Shown here piece by piece: positions 53,720 through 61,732 of a DNA stretch of 64,000 bases (within the stretch, counting starts at the first letter, position 1; each line of letters begins with the position of its first letter). The notes under the pieces are model-generated. The model searched no databases and was not told the origin of the DNA. It saw only the letters and a list, made by a program, of their open reading frames with translations. The position numbers were made by a program, and so were the translations under genes. Location of the stretch: positions 62,001 through 126,000 of the forward strand of contig NZ_JOEK01000020.1 in the NCBI RefSeq assembly GCF_000719135.1, read 5' to 3'. The stretch is from Streptomyces avicenniae (GTDB lineage Bacteria; Actinomycetota; Actinomycetes; Streptomycetales; Streptomycetaceae).

Positions 53720-54529
53720 ATGACTCTGCGCCGCCTCGTGACGAGAGCCGCCACCGCGGTCCTCGTCCTCGGCGTCACCGCCCTCGCCCCCGCCGTCGCG
53801 GTGGCGGAGGAGGCCCCCACCGCCGTGACCGCGTACGTGGCCCTCGGCGACTCCTACTCGTCGGGCAACGGCGCCGGTGACTACGACGACGCCGCGGGCG
53901 ACTGCCGCCGCAGCTTCGCCGCGTACCCGTCGCTGTGGGCCGACGCCAACGACCCCGACACCTTCGACAACACCTCCTGTTCCGGCGCGACCACCGACGA
54001 CGTCCTCGCGGACCAGCTCGGCCCCCTCGACGCCGGTACCACCCTGGTGAGCATCAGCATCGGCGGCAACGACGCGGGCTTCGCCGACACGATGCAGACC
54101 TGCGTCCTGTCCGGGACGAGCGCCTGTGTGAGCGCGGTCGCCACGGCGAACCAGTACATCTCCAACACCCTGCCGGGCAAGCTCGACGCGGTGTACGCCG
54201 CCATCAGCGCCGCCGCGCCGAACGCGCAGGTCGTCGTCCTCGGCTACCCCCGCATGTACGAGCTCGACGGCAGTTGCATCTTCGGCATCAGCGAGCAGTC
54301 CCGTGCCGCGATCAACGGCGCGTCGGACAACCTGCACTCGGTCATCTCCCAGCGCGCCGCCGGACACGGCTTCACGTACGGCGACGTGCGTCCGGCCTTC
54401 ACCGGCCACGAGATCTGCTCGGGCAGCGCATGGCTGCACAGCGTCACGCTGCCGGTCAGCGACTCGTACCACCCCAACGCCGCCGGACACTCCGGCGGTT
54501 ACTACACGGTGTTCGAGTCCCTGGCCTGA
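53720..54529 (+). CDS. Secreted SGNH/GDSL hydrolase
   Basis: A 269-residue secreted esterase/lipase like the extracellular Streptomyces SGNH lipases and phospholipases. Signal peptide residues 1-29 end at AVAVAEEA. Block I is VALGDSYSSGNGAGDY with the nucleophile Ser, block II is near SCSGATTDD, block III is SIGGNDAGF with Gly and Asn, and block V is SDSYHPNAAGH with the catalytic Asp and His. Paired cysteines (DCRRSF/TSCSG, TCVLSGTSAC, SCIFG/EICSG) fit three disulfides. ATG 53720 follows GGGAGG. Confidence 0.95.
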   Translation: MTLRRLVTRAATAVLVLGVTALAPAVAVAEEAPTAVTAYVALGDSYSSGNGAGDYDDAAGDCRRSFAAYPSLWADANDPDTFDNTSCSGATTDDVLADQLGPLDAGTTLVSISIGGNDAGFADTMQTCVLSGTSACVSAVATANQYISNTLPGKLDAVYAAISAAAPNAQVVVLGYPRMYELDGSCIFGISEQSRAAINGASDNLHSVISQRAAGHGFTYGDVRPAFTGHEICSGSAWLHSVTLPVSDSYHPNAAGHSGGYYTVFESLA

Positions 54530-55797
54530 CGGTCGGCGGCCCGGCCGTCGTCCTCGTCGCCCAGCGCGGTGGCGAGGGCGGCGGCCGGTGCCGTGTCGGG
54601 CGGACCGGCGGGCCACCAGCGCGCCCCCCGCAGCCGGAACGGCCACCAGCGCCTGTCGGGCCCGAACCGCAGCTCCACCACGCCGCCCTCGGCGCTCCAC
54701 CGCCCGCCGCCCGCGGGCGACAGCGGGCGCCCCGCCGCGTCGGGCCAGGCCGTCGCGAGGCGCGCGGCGGCCTCGGACGCCGGTCCGTACGCCTCGCCCT
54801 CCAGCACGGCGAGTCCGACGCCGCCGCCGTACGCCCAGGCCCCGGCCGCCGCCGACAGGTCGTCACCCGGCCGTCCGCAGCCCTCGGCCAGCCGCGCGGC
54901 GACCGGCGCGGGCGGGCGGCCCGCCGTCATCCTCACGGCGTCCTGCCACACCGTCAGGGCCGGGGGCGGCGCGCTGTCCGCGTGGCCGGGGCGCAGCGCC
55001 TCGGCGAACAGGCGGCCCGCGCGCGCCGCCGCGTCGGCGATCAGGAACTCCAGGTCGCGCAGGCCTGGCACGCCGTCCTCGCCCGTCGCCTCCGCGCTCT
55101 CGGGACCGAGGTCGGGCGGGCGCGGCGCGTCCGTCTCCGACGGTGGCGGCTGGGGCAGGGGGACGGCGGCCCGCGCGTACGCCTCGGACGCAGGCTCGCC
55201 CTGCGGGCCGCTCGGCGCCGCCGTGGCGCGCGCGGCGTTGCGCCGCTCCAGCTCCGCCGTCAGGTCGCCCTCCGTCCGGCCACGCAGCAGCAGGAGGACG
55301 AACGGGTCGGCGTCCAGCAGCCGCGCCACCTGGTACGCCAGCGCCGCCGTGTGCGCGCAGTGGTCCCACTCCCCGCACTCGCACTGCGGCTCCAGGTCGC
55401 CGATGCCGGGCAGCAGGTCCACCCCGGCCGCAGCCGCGTCCGCCGCCAGGTGCGTGGGCATCTCGTGGTCCAGCAGCGCGGCCACGTGCCCCGCCTCGCG
55501 CGCGGCCGTGTCCAGCAGCCGGTCCCACTCGGCCCCGCTCAACCGCCGCAGCAGCACGTCCGCGCGGTACGGCGTCCCGTCGCCCGAGCGCACGACCGCC
55601 GTCAGACGGCCGGGGCGCACGGACACCGCGCCGACGGCCCCGGAGCGCGCGACCTTCCGGCCCCGCAGCAGCGTCGCGTTCTCCAGCGCGGTGTCCTCCA
55701 GCGCCTGCAACCAGCCGCGCCCCCACCAGGTGTCGGCGAATCCGCGTCCCGGGGCGGGCGGCAGGGCCGCGAACACCAGTTCCTCGTCGTGCGTCAC
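54502..55797 (-). CDS. SWIM zinc-finger protein
   Basis: A 431-residue protein with a SWIM zinc finger CECGEWDHCAH (CxC...CxH) near residue 135, preceded by a conserved front (TWWGRGWLQALEDTALE, LRGRKVARSGAVGAVSVRPGRL). The remaining half is Ala/Pro-rich. SWIM domains bind DNA or protein. GTG 55797 overlaps the TGA of the SNF2 helicase gene (GTGA); this pair is a standing unit in actinobacteria and is probably a DNA-repair or chromatin-remodelling complex. The tail overlaps the SGNH gene end by 28 bases. Confidence 0.9.
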   Translation of the reverse strand: MTHDEELVFAALPPAPGRGFADTWWGRGWLQALEDTALENATLLRGRKVARSGAVGAVSVRPGRLTAVVRSGDGTPYRADVLLRRLSGAEWDRLLDTAAREAGHVAALLDHEMPTHLAADAAAAGVDLLPGIGDLEPQCECGEWDHCAHTAALAYQVARLLDADPFVLLLLRGRTEGDLTAELERRNAARATAAPSGPQGEPASEAYARAAVPLPQPPPSETDAPRPPDLGPESAEATGEDGVPGLRDLEFLIADAAARAGRLFAEALRPGHADSAPPPALTVWQDAVRMTAGRPPAPVAARLAEGCGRPGDDLSAAAGAWAYGGGVGLAVLEGEAYGPASEAAARLATAWPDAAGRPLSPAGGGRWSAEGGVVELRFGPDRRWWPFRLRGARWWPAGPPDTAPAAALATALGDEDDGRAADRQARDSNTV

Positions 55798-58712
55798 AGC
55801 CCGTTCCCCCGCTCGTCCGGGTCGCGCAGGGCGACCAGATCGGCCAGCTCGCCGTCGCTCAGACCGGTCAGCGCCGCGTCGCCCGTGGGGCCGAGGACGG
55901 CGTCGGCCAGCGCCTGTTTGCGCCGCAGCAGCGCGGCGATGCGCTCCTCCACGGTGCCCTCGGCGACGAGCCGGTGCACCTGCACGGGCCTGTCCTGCCC
56001 GATCCGGTACGCGCGGTCGGTCGCCTGCGCCTCGACCGCCGGATTCCACCAGCGGTCGAAATGGATCACGTGCTCGGCGCGGGTCAGGTTGAGACCGGTG
56101 CCCGCCGCCTTCAGCGACAGCAGGAAGACGGGCACCTCGCCGTCCGAGAAGCGCCGCACCATCTCCTCGCGCCGGGGCACCGGCGTGCCGCCGTGCAGCA
56201 GCAGGCTCGGCACGCCGCGCCGCGTCAGGTGCGTCTCCAGCAGGCGCGCCATCCGCACGTACTGCGTGAACACCAGCACGCTCGCGCCCTCGGCCAGGAT
56301 CGCGTCCAGCAGCTCGTCGAGCAGTTCGAGCTTGCCGGAACGGCCGGTGAGCCGCGGCTCCTTCTCGGCGAGGTAGTGCGCCGGGTGGTTGCAGATCTGC
56401 TTGAGCGACGTGAGCAGCTTGACGACCAGGCCGCGCCGCGCGAACCCGTCCGTCCCCGCCACCTCGGCCAGGCCCTCGCGGACCACCGCCTCGTAGAGAC
56501 CGGCCTGCTCGGGCGTCAGGTGGACGGCGCGGTCGGTCTCGGTCTTCGGCGGCAGCTCGGGCGCGATGCCGGGGTCGGACTTGCGCCGCCGCAGCAGGAA
56601 CGGCCGCACCAGCCGGGCGAGCCGGTCGGCCGCGGCCGGGTCGCCGCCGTCCTCCACCGCGTCGGCGTAGCGGCTCCTGAAGGCGGGCAGGCGCCCGAGG
56701 AGGCCGGGCGTCGTCCAGTCGAGGATGGCCCACAGCTCGGTCAGGCTGTTCTCCACCGGCGTGCCGGTGAGGGCCACGCGGGCCCGTGACGGGATGCCGC
56801 GCAGCCCGGCCGCCGTCGCGGAGAACGGATTCTTCACGTGCTGCGCCTCGTCGGCGACGACCAGGGACCAGTCCTCGGCCGCCAGCCGCCCCGCGTCCAG
56901 GCGCATCGTGCCGTAGGTGGTGAGGACGACCTCGCCCGGGGCCAGGGCGCCGAGGTCGCGCGCCGCGCCGTGGAAGCGGCGTACGGGCGTGTCCGGCGCG
57001 AAGGTGGCCAGCTCGCGCTGCCAGTTGCCGAGGAGCGAGGCGGGGCAGACGACGAGCGCGGGGCCCGCCGTCGCCTGGTCGAGCTGCCGGTGCAGGTGGA
57101 GGGCGATGAGCGTGACGGTCTTGCCGAGGCCCATGTCGTCGGCCAGGCAGGCGCCGAGGCCGAGGGACGTCATGCGGTGCAGCCAGGTCAGGCCGCGCGC
57201 CTGGTAGCCGCGCAGGGTGGCGGCGAGGGCGGGCGGCGCGGGGAGTGGTTCCGCGGCCCCGGGCTCCGCCAGCAGGTCGCGCAGGGCGGCGAGCGGACCG
57301 GTCGCGTCGATCTCGACCCGCTCCGCGTCAGGACGGCCCGCGCCGTCCTCGGCGACGCTGCCCGTGAGCGCGGCGCCGAGCGCGTCGAGGGCGGTGACCT
57401 TGCGGTCCGAGCGGGCGTGGGCGCGGCGTACCTCCTCGGGGTCGAGGAGGATCCACTGGTCGCGCAGCCGGACGGCGGGGCGCCCGGCCTCGGCGATCCG
57501 GTCGAGTTCGGCGCGGGTGAGCGGTGTGTCTCCGACGGCGAACCGCCAGGAGAACGTCAGCAGCGCGTCGGGGCTCAGCAGGCCGGACGGGGCGGGCCGT
57601 GCGGACGTACGGGCGGCGTCGTCGCCTCCCGCCTCGCCGACCAGCGCACGCGTCCCGAGCCGCCTGACCATGGAGCGGGGCCAGTGCACCTCGACGCCCG
57701 CAGCGCCCAGCGCCCTGGCGACCGGCGCGCCGAGCAGCTCGCCGATCTCCTCGTCCGCCAGATCGACGGAGCCGGGCACTGCGGCCGTCAGCAGCGGCGT
57801 CAGCGGCTCCCACGCGGCGGCGGCGCGCCGCAGGGCCAGCAGCGCGTCCGTGCGGGCACGGGGGCCGAACGCGTCGGCCGTGCCCGCCCAGACGTCCGCG
57901 GCGTCCGCGACGGCGAGGGGGTCGCTCAGGCTGTGCAGCTGCACGACGCCGCGGAAGGCGGGCGGCTCGGCCCCCGCGCCGAGGACGGCCTCCACGCGCA
58001 GCGAGAGCCGAACGCCCGTGTCGTGCCCGGCCGCCAGTTCGACGGCCCAGCCGCGGCGGGCGGGGACGTGGTGCGCGGGCGCGGAGGCGAAGGCGGTGCC
58101 TCCGGCGGCCATCGACGCGGCCGGGCTGCGCGGGAGCGTGTCGGCGACGGCGTCGAGGAAGGCGCGGAGCAGCGGCTCGGGGCGGGGGAGGAGCGGGCCG
58201 TCGCCGGGCGGGGTGTCGAGGGGCACGGCGTGGGCGTGCGGCGGCATCGCGTCGGCGAGGGCGCGGAGCCGTTCCGCGTCGCCCGCGGTGAGCGGACCGA
58301 GCCGCCAGGCGTCGTGGTCGGACGGGCTCAGGCCGGGGAGCAGCCGCCCCCGTGCGGCGATCTGGAGGGCGAGGACGGCGGCGGCGCCCCAGTAGGCGGC
58401 GGCCGTCCCCGTCTGCGCCGAGCGTGCCCGGGTCAGGACCGGGACGGCGTCGGCGAGCGGCAGGACGAGCGCGGGGACGGTCACCGGGGCGACCGCCTCG
58501 TCCCCGGCGGCGGTGGGGAGGACGACGGTCAGGTCCTCGTGGCCGTCGCCGTCCTCGCCCGCCTCCTCGGGGACGGGCGCGCCGCCGTCCGGGCGCCAGA
58601 ACGCGACGCGCGAGTCGCGAGGCGGGTCCGAGGGCAGGAAGACGGCCGCGCAGGCGGCGAGTGCGGTCGTCCGGGCACGGGTCGGCGGGCTCGCTCGCAC
58701 GGCGAAGCGCAC
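55794..58712 (-). CDS. SNF2-family DEAD/DEAH helicase
   Basis: A 972-residue SWI2/SNF2 ATPase, close to bacterial HepA/RapA-like SNF2 proteins with an N-terminal DUF3670-type region (about 1-480). Helicase motifs: I ADDMGLGKTVT, II VVADEAQHVKN, III LTGTPVENSLTELW, and in the second lobe V LLSLKAAGTGLNL and VI QATDRAYRIGQDR. The GTG at 58712 is close to a GAGGA site; GTG 58700 is an alternative start. It is coupled to the SWIM gene by GTGA. Confidence 0.94.
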   Translation of the reverse strand: MRFAVRASPPTRARTTALAACAAVFLPSDPPRDSRVAFWRPDGGAPVPEEAGEDGDGHEDLTVVLPTAAGDEAVAPVTVPALVLPLADAVPVLTRARSAQTGTAAAYWGAAAVLALQIAARGRLLPGLSPSDHDAWRLGPLTAGDAERLRALADAMPPHAHAVPLDTPPGDGPLLPRPEPLLRAFLDAVADTLPRSPAASMAAGGTAFASAPAHHVPARRGWAVELAAGHDTGVRLSLRVEAVLGAGAEPPAFRGVVQLHSLSDPLAVADAADVWAGTADAFGPRARTDALLALRRAAAAWEPLTPLLTAAVPGSVDLADEEIGELLGAPVARALGAAGVEVHWPRSMVRRLGTRALVGEAGGDDAARTSARPAPSGLLSPDALLTFSWRFAVGDTPLTRAELDRIAEAGRPAVRLRDQWILLDPEEVRRAHARSDRKVTALDALGAALTGSVAEDGAGRPDAERVEIDATGPLAALRDLLAEPGAAEPLPAPPALAATLRGYQARGLTWLHRMTSLGLGACLADDMGLGKTVTLIALHLHRQLDQATAGPALVVCPASLLGNWQRELATFAPDTPVRRFHGAARDLGALAPGEVVLTTYGTMRLDAGRLAAEDWSLVVADEAQHVKNPFSATAAGLRGIPSRARVALTGTPVENSLTELWAILDWTTPGLLGRLPAFRSRYADAVEDGGDPAAADRLARLVRPFLLRRRKSDPGIAPELPPKTETDRAVHLTPEQAGLYEAVVREGLAEVAGTDGFARRGLVVKLLTSLKQICNHPAHYLAEKEPRLTGRSGKLELLDELLDAILAEGASVLVFTQYVRMARLLETHLTRRGVPSLLLHGGTPVPRREEMVRRFSDGEVPVFLLSLKAAGTGLNLTRAEHVIHFDRWWNPAVEAQATDRAYRIGQDRPVQVHRLVAEGTVEERIAALLRRKQALADAVLGPTGDAALTGLSDGELADLVALRDPDERGNGL

Positions 58713-58934
58713 TCCTCAAGTTTGATCAGCCGATGGCGGGAGCCGAGGGTACCCCATGGCCGGTTGCCCCTGGAAACAGCGCGTTTCGCCCGGTCTCCGG
58801 CCAGGACCCTATACAGGAGCGCGCCGCCGGGCGGTAGGGGGGCTGGCTACACCATGCGTCGGGTGCTGCGCCCATGGCTTCCGCCCGGCGCCGTTCCTAG
58901 GGTGGGAGTTCAGTCAGGCCATCCCGGAGGCGAC

Positions 58935-60023
58935 ATGTCCGATGCCCAGCTCGTCCTTGCTCCTGTGCCGCCGCAGCGGCGGAAGGGGGACGGCGACGCC
59001 GGTGAGTTCCCACCGCTGCTGCGCCAGATCAAGGGACAGCAGCTGCTCGCACGTCGGCGCGGGTGGTACACGGCGGGCATGACCGTCAACGCGCTGGCCC
59101 TCGCCGGGACCATCTGGGCCGTCCTCGCGGTCGGCAACTCCTGGTGGACCCTGCTGCTGGCCGTCCCCCTCGCGCTGTTCTCGACCCGCAGCGGCTTCTA
59201 CGGCCACGACGCCGGGCACGCGCAGGTGGCCGCCACCCGCCGCGTCAACCGCCTCCTCGGCCTGTTCCACGGCAACCTGCTGCTGGGCATGAGTTCCGCG
59301 TGGTGGAACGACAAGCACAACCGGCACCACGCCAACCCGAACCACATCGACAAGGACCCGGACGTCGGCGAGGGCGTCATGGTCTGGACCCAGATGCAGG
59401 CCGAGAAGCGCGAGGGCTTCGGCCGCTGGCTCACCCGCAACCAGGCGTGGCTCTTCTTCCCGCTGCTGCTCCTCGAAGGCATCGCCCTCAAGGTCGCCAG
59501 CGTGCAGATGGTGATCTCGTCCGACAACTGGGAGCGGCAGGGCCGTGGCCGTCTCGTGGAGGGCGTGCTGCTCGCCGTCCACTTCGTCGCGTACGTCGCC
59601 CTGCTGGCCGTCGCGATGTCGCCCGGCAAGGCGGTGCTCTTCGCGCTCATCCACCAGGGGCTCTTCGGCCTGCACCTCGGCAGCGTCTTCGCGCCGAACC
59701 ACAAGGGCATGGAGATGCCGACCTCGGACAGCGAGCGCTGGGGTCATCTGCGCCGGCAGGTGCTGACCTCGCGCAACGTGCGGGGCGGCCTCGTCACGGA
59801 CTGGCTCATGGGCGGGCTCAACTACCAGATCGAGCACCACCTGTTCCCGAACATGCCGCGCCCGCACCTGCGGCTGGCGCAGCCGCTCGTCCGGCACTAC
59901 TGCCGGGAGATCGGCGTGCGGTACACGGAGACGAGCGCGATCGACTCGTACCGGCAGGCGCTGAGCCACATGCACAGCGTCGGGGCGCCGCTGCGGGAGG
60001 ACAGGCGGGCCGCCCAGGACTGA
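58935..60023 (+). CDS. Membrane fatty acid desaturase
   Basis: A 362-residue diiron acyl-lipid or acyl-CoA desaturase. The three histidine boxes are GHDAGHAQ, DKHNRHHANP and NYQIEHHLFPNMP; the QIEHH form marks front-end/omega-type enzymes. About four to six hydrophobic helices surround them. There is no fused cytochrome b5, so an external ferredoxin or flavodoxin must supply electrons. ATG 58935 follows GGAGG. It stands alone and ends before a strong hairpin. It probably adjusts membrane fluidity. Confidence 0.93.
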   Translation: MSDAQLVLAPVPPQRRKGDGDAGEFPPLLRQIKGQQLLARRRGWYTAGMTVNALALAGTIWAVLAVGNSWWTLLLAVPLALFSTRSGFYGHDAGHAQVAATRRVNRLLGLFHGNLLLGMSSAWWNDKHNRHHANPNHIDKDPDVGEGVMVWTQMQAEKREGFGRWLTRNQAWLFFPLLLLEGIALKVASVQMVISSDNWERQGRGRLVEGVLLAVHFVAYVALLAVAMSPGKAVLFALIHQGLFGLHLGSVFAPNHKGMEMPTSDSERWGHLRRQVLTSRNVRGGLVTDWLMGGLNYQIEHHLFPNMPRPHLRLAQPLVRHYCREIGVRYTETSAIDSYRQALSHMHSVGAPLREDRRAAQD

Positions 60024-60052
60024 GCGACCGCCCCGGCGGGGGAGGGGCGGAG

Positions 60053-60090
60053 GGCGTGGCGCGGGACGGACGACCGTCCCGCGCCACGCC
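60053..60090 (+). terminator. Intrinsic terminator of desaturase gene
   Basis: A 17-bp perfect stem (60053-60069 with 60074-60090) and a 4-nt loop ACGA, followed by GTTTCC. Confidence 0.85.
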
Positions 60091-60239
60091 GTTTCCGTGT
60101 CACCCGACCCGGTGACACGGCGCGGCCGGGGAAACGGTGTGGTCGCTTCCGCATAGCGGTGGCGTCCTGATGGTTGTCCGGGCCCCTTTCCTGGGGAAGG
60201 CTGACACAGCAGTCGCCTTACGAGAAGGGGGAGCTGGGG

Positions 60240-60629
60240 ATGGCACTGAGTACCACGCTTGACTGGCTGCTTGACGATCTGGCGCAACGTCTGCCTCGTG
60301 TCCGCCACGTGTTGCTGCTGTCCAGCGACGGGCTGGTCACGTCGGTGAGCCGCGGGCTCAAACGGACGAGCGCGGAGCACCTGGCCGCGGTCGCCTCGGG
60401 GCTGCACAGTCTCGCCAGAGGGGTCGGGGAGCACTTCGCGTGCGGTGAGGTGCGGCAGACGATGATCGAGTTCGACGAGGGCATGCTGTTCGTGACGGCC
60501 GCCGGTGACGGCAGCTGTCTGTGCGTGCTCACCGGGGCGGACGCCGACATCGGCCAGGTCGGGTACGAGATGACGCTCCTGGTCAACAAGGTCGGGGAGC
60601 ACATGGGGCTCTCGGCGCGGGACCGGTGA
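60240..60629 (+). CDS. Roadblock/LC7 domain protein (CvnB-like)
   Basis: A 129-residue roadblock/LC7 protein (LDWLLDDLAQRLPRVRHVLLLSSDGLVTSVSRGL, then GEVRQTMIEFDEGMLFVTAAGDGSCLCVL). In Streptomyces these are usually the second gene of conservons (sensor kinase, roadblock, DUF742, GTPase). Here none of the other three is adjacent, so this is an orphan copy. ATG 60240 follows a GGGGGAG site. It probably binds or regulates a small GTPase encoded elsewhere. Confidence 0.9.
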   Translation: MALSTTLDWLLDDLAQRLPRVRHVLLLSSDGLVTSVSRGLKRTSAEHLAAVASGLHSLARGVGEHFACGEVRQTMIEFDEGMLFVTAAGDGSCLCVLTGADADIGQVGYEMTLLVNKVGEHMGLSARDR

Positions 60630-60751
60630 CCCGGCCCGCGTGCGGGGACACGCTCACTCGTTCGAGGTAATTGGGCACGGAAAGTAACGACAGGGTGGAT
60701 TTTTCCCTTACGGTGGTCACCGAGAGTGATCTTCTGAAGGGAAGGTATCCC

Positions 60752-61732
60752 ATGTCCCAGCAGTCCGTTCCGTCCGTGCGGCCGACGCGACCCGCACAGC
60801 CCGTACGACCCGCACCGTCCCGTCCGTCCGCGTGGCCCGTCAGGTCCGCCCGGCCGGTCACGCCAGGTCGGGCGGCTCACCCCGCCCGGCCCGTCCGGCG
60901 CCGCGTCGCCACCGTCGTCGAACGCGGCGCCGCCCACCCCCGCGGCGACACCGTCAGCTCCCGCCGCGCCGCTCACGAACTCGGCCTCGGGGGCGCCGAG
61001 TTCGAGGCCGCCGTCCGGCTCGGCCACATCGGGACCGTCCCCGGGGCCGCCCCGTGGGAACGCCGGGTGGCCCGCGCGGAGCTGGACCGGCTCCGCGGCA
61101 CCCCGGGATTCAGCGCCGCGCTGCGCGACGCAGCCCGTCTCGTGAACGCCGCTGCCGGAGCCGAACTGCTCCGCATCAGCCAGGCCCGCTTCGCCCGGCT
61201 CGCCCGCGGCGGCTGCCTCGTGCCGCTCGACTTCCGGACGAACGGCCACCGCGCCACCGTCTGGCGCTACCCCGCCGCCGAACTGCGCGCGTTCGCGGCG
61301 CGGCGCCCCACCCTCCTCGGCGGAAGACTGCCGGACGGGCTGCGGCGCGCCCTGCGCCGCTGCGACGACTGGCGCCCCCCGCAGTGGCGCGCGCGGCGCA
61401 CCACCCAGCTCGCCGCCCAGGCCGACGATCCGTGGCTGCGCGCGGCGGTCCACGCGGCCGTGCTGCCGACGCACTCCCTGGAGAGCGCCGTCCCCGACCC
61501 CGGCGAGCGGCTGCGGCTCCACCGCCTCCGCCCGCCGCTCGGCGAGCCCTGCCGCCCGGCGGACGGCGGGAGCGCGCCGGTCCCCTGCCCGGCCACCGAC
61601 GGCCTCCTCACGGTGTCGGGCCCCGAGGAGGAGCGCCGGTACCGGGACAGACTGCTGCACGCGCTCGTCGCCGCCCGCGCGGCGGACCGGGCCGCCGGGG
61701 CGCTCAGAGCCGCCCGACGTCCGTCACCTTGA
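60752..61732 (+). CDS. DUF6397 family protein
   Basis: A 326-residue soluble Arg-rich protein. Residues 1-50 are a disordered Pro/Arg/Val stretch (RPTRPAQPVRPAPSRP). Then two helical winged-helix-like modules follow, SSRRAAHELGLGGAEFEAAVRLGHIGTV and a second with ELLRISQARFARLARGGCLVP, which look like DNA-binding folds. This matches the uncharacterised DUF6397 family of Streptomyces. ATG 60752 follows AAGGGAAGG. Its end overlaps the helicase gene end by 29 bases, tail to tail. Confidence 0.8.
   Translation: MSQQSVPSVRPTRPAQPVRPAPSRPSAWPVRSARPVTPGRAAHPARPVRRRVATVVERGAAHPRGDTVSSRRAAHELGLGGAEFEAAVRLGHIGTVPGAAPWERRVARAELDRLRGTPGFSAALRDAARLVNAAAGAELLRISQARFARLARGGCLVPLDFRTNGHRATVWRYPAAELRAFAARRPTLLGGRLPDGLRRALRRCDDWRPPQWRARRTTQLAAQADDPWLRAAVHAAVLPTHSLESAVPDPGERLRLHRLRPPLGEPCRPADGGSAPVPCPATDGLLTVSGPEEERRYRDRLLHALVAARAADRAAGALRAARRPSP

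Noticed and set aside
56838..59000. Long plus-strand frame opposite the SNF2 helicase running into the desaturase frame
   Set aside because: The front part is an antisense shadow of the helicase. Only the part from ATG 58935, after a GGAGG site, encodes the desaturase.
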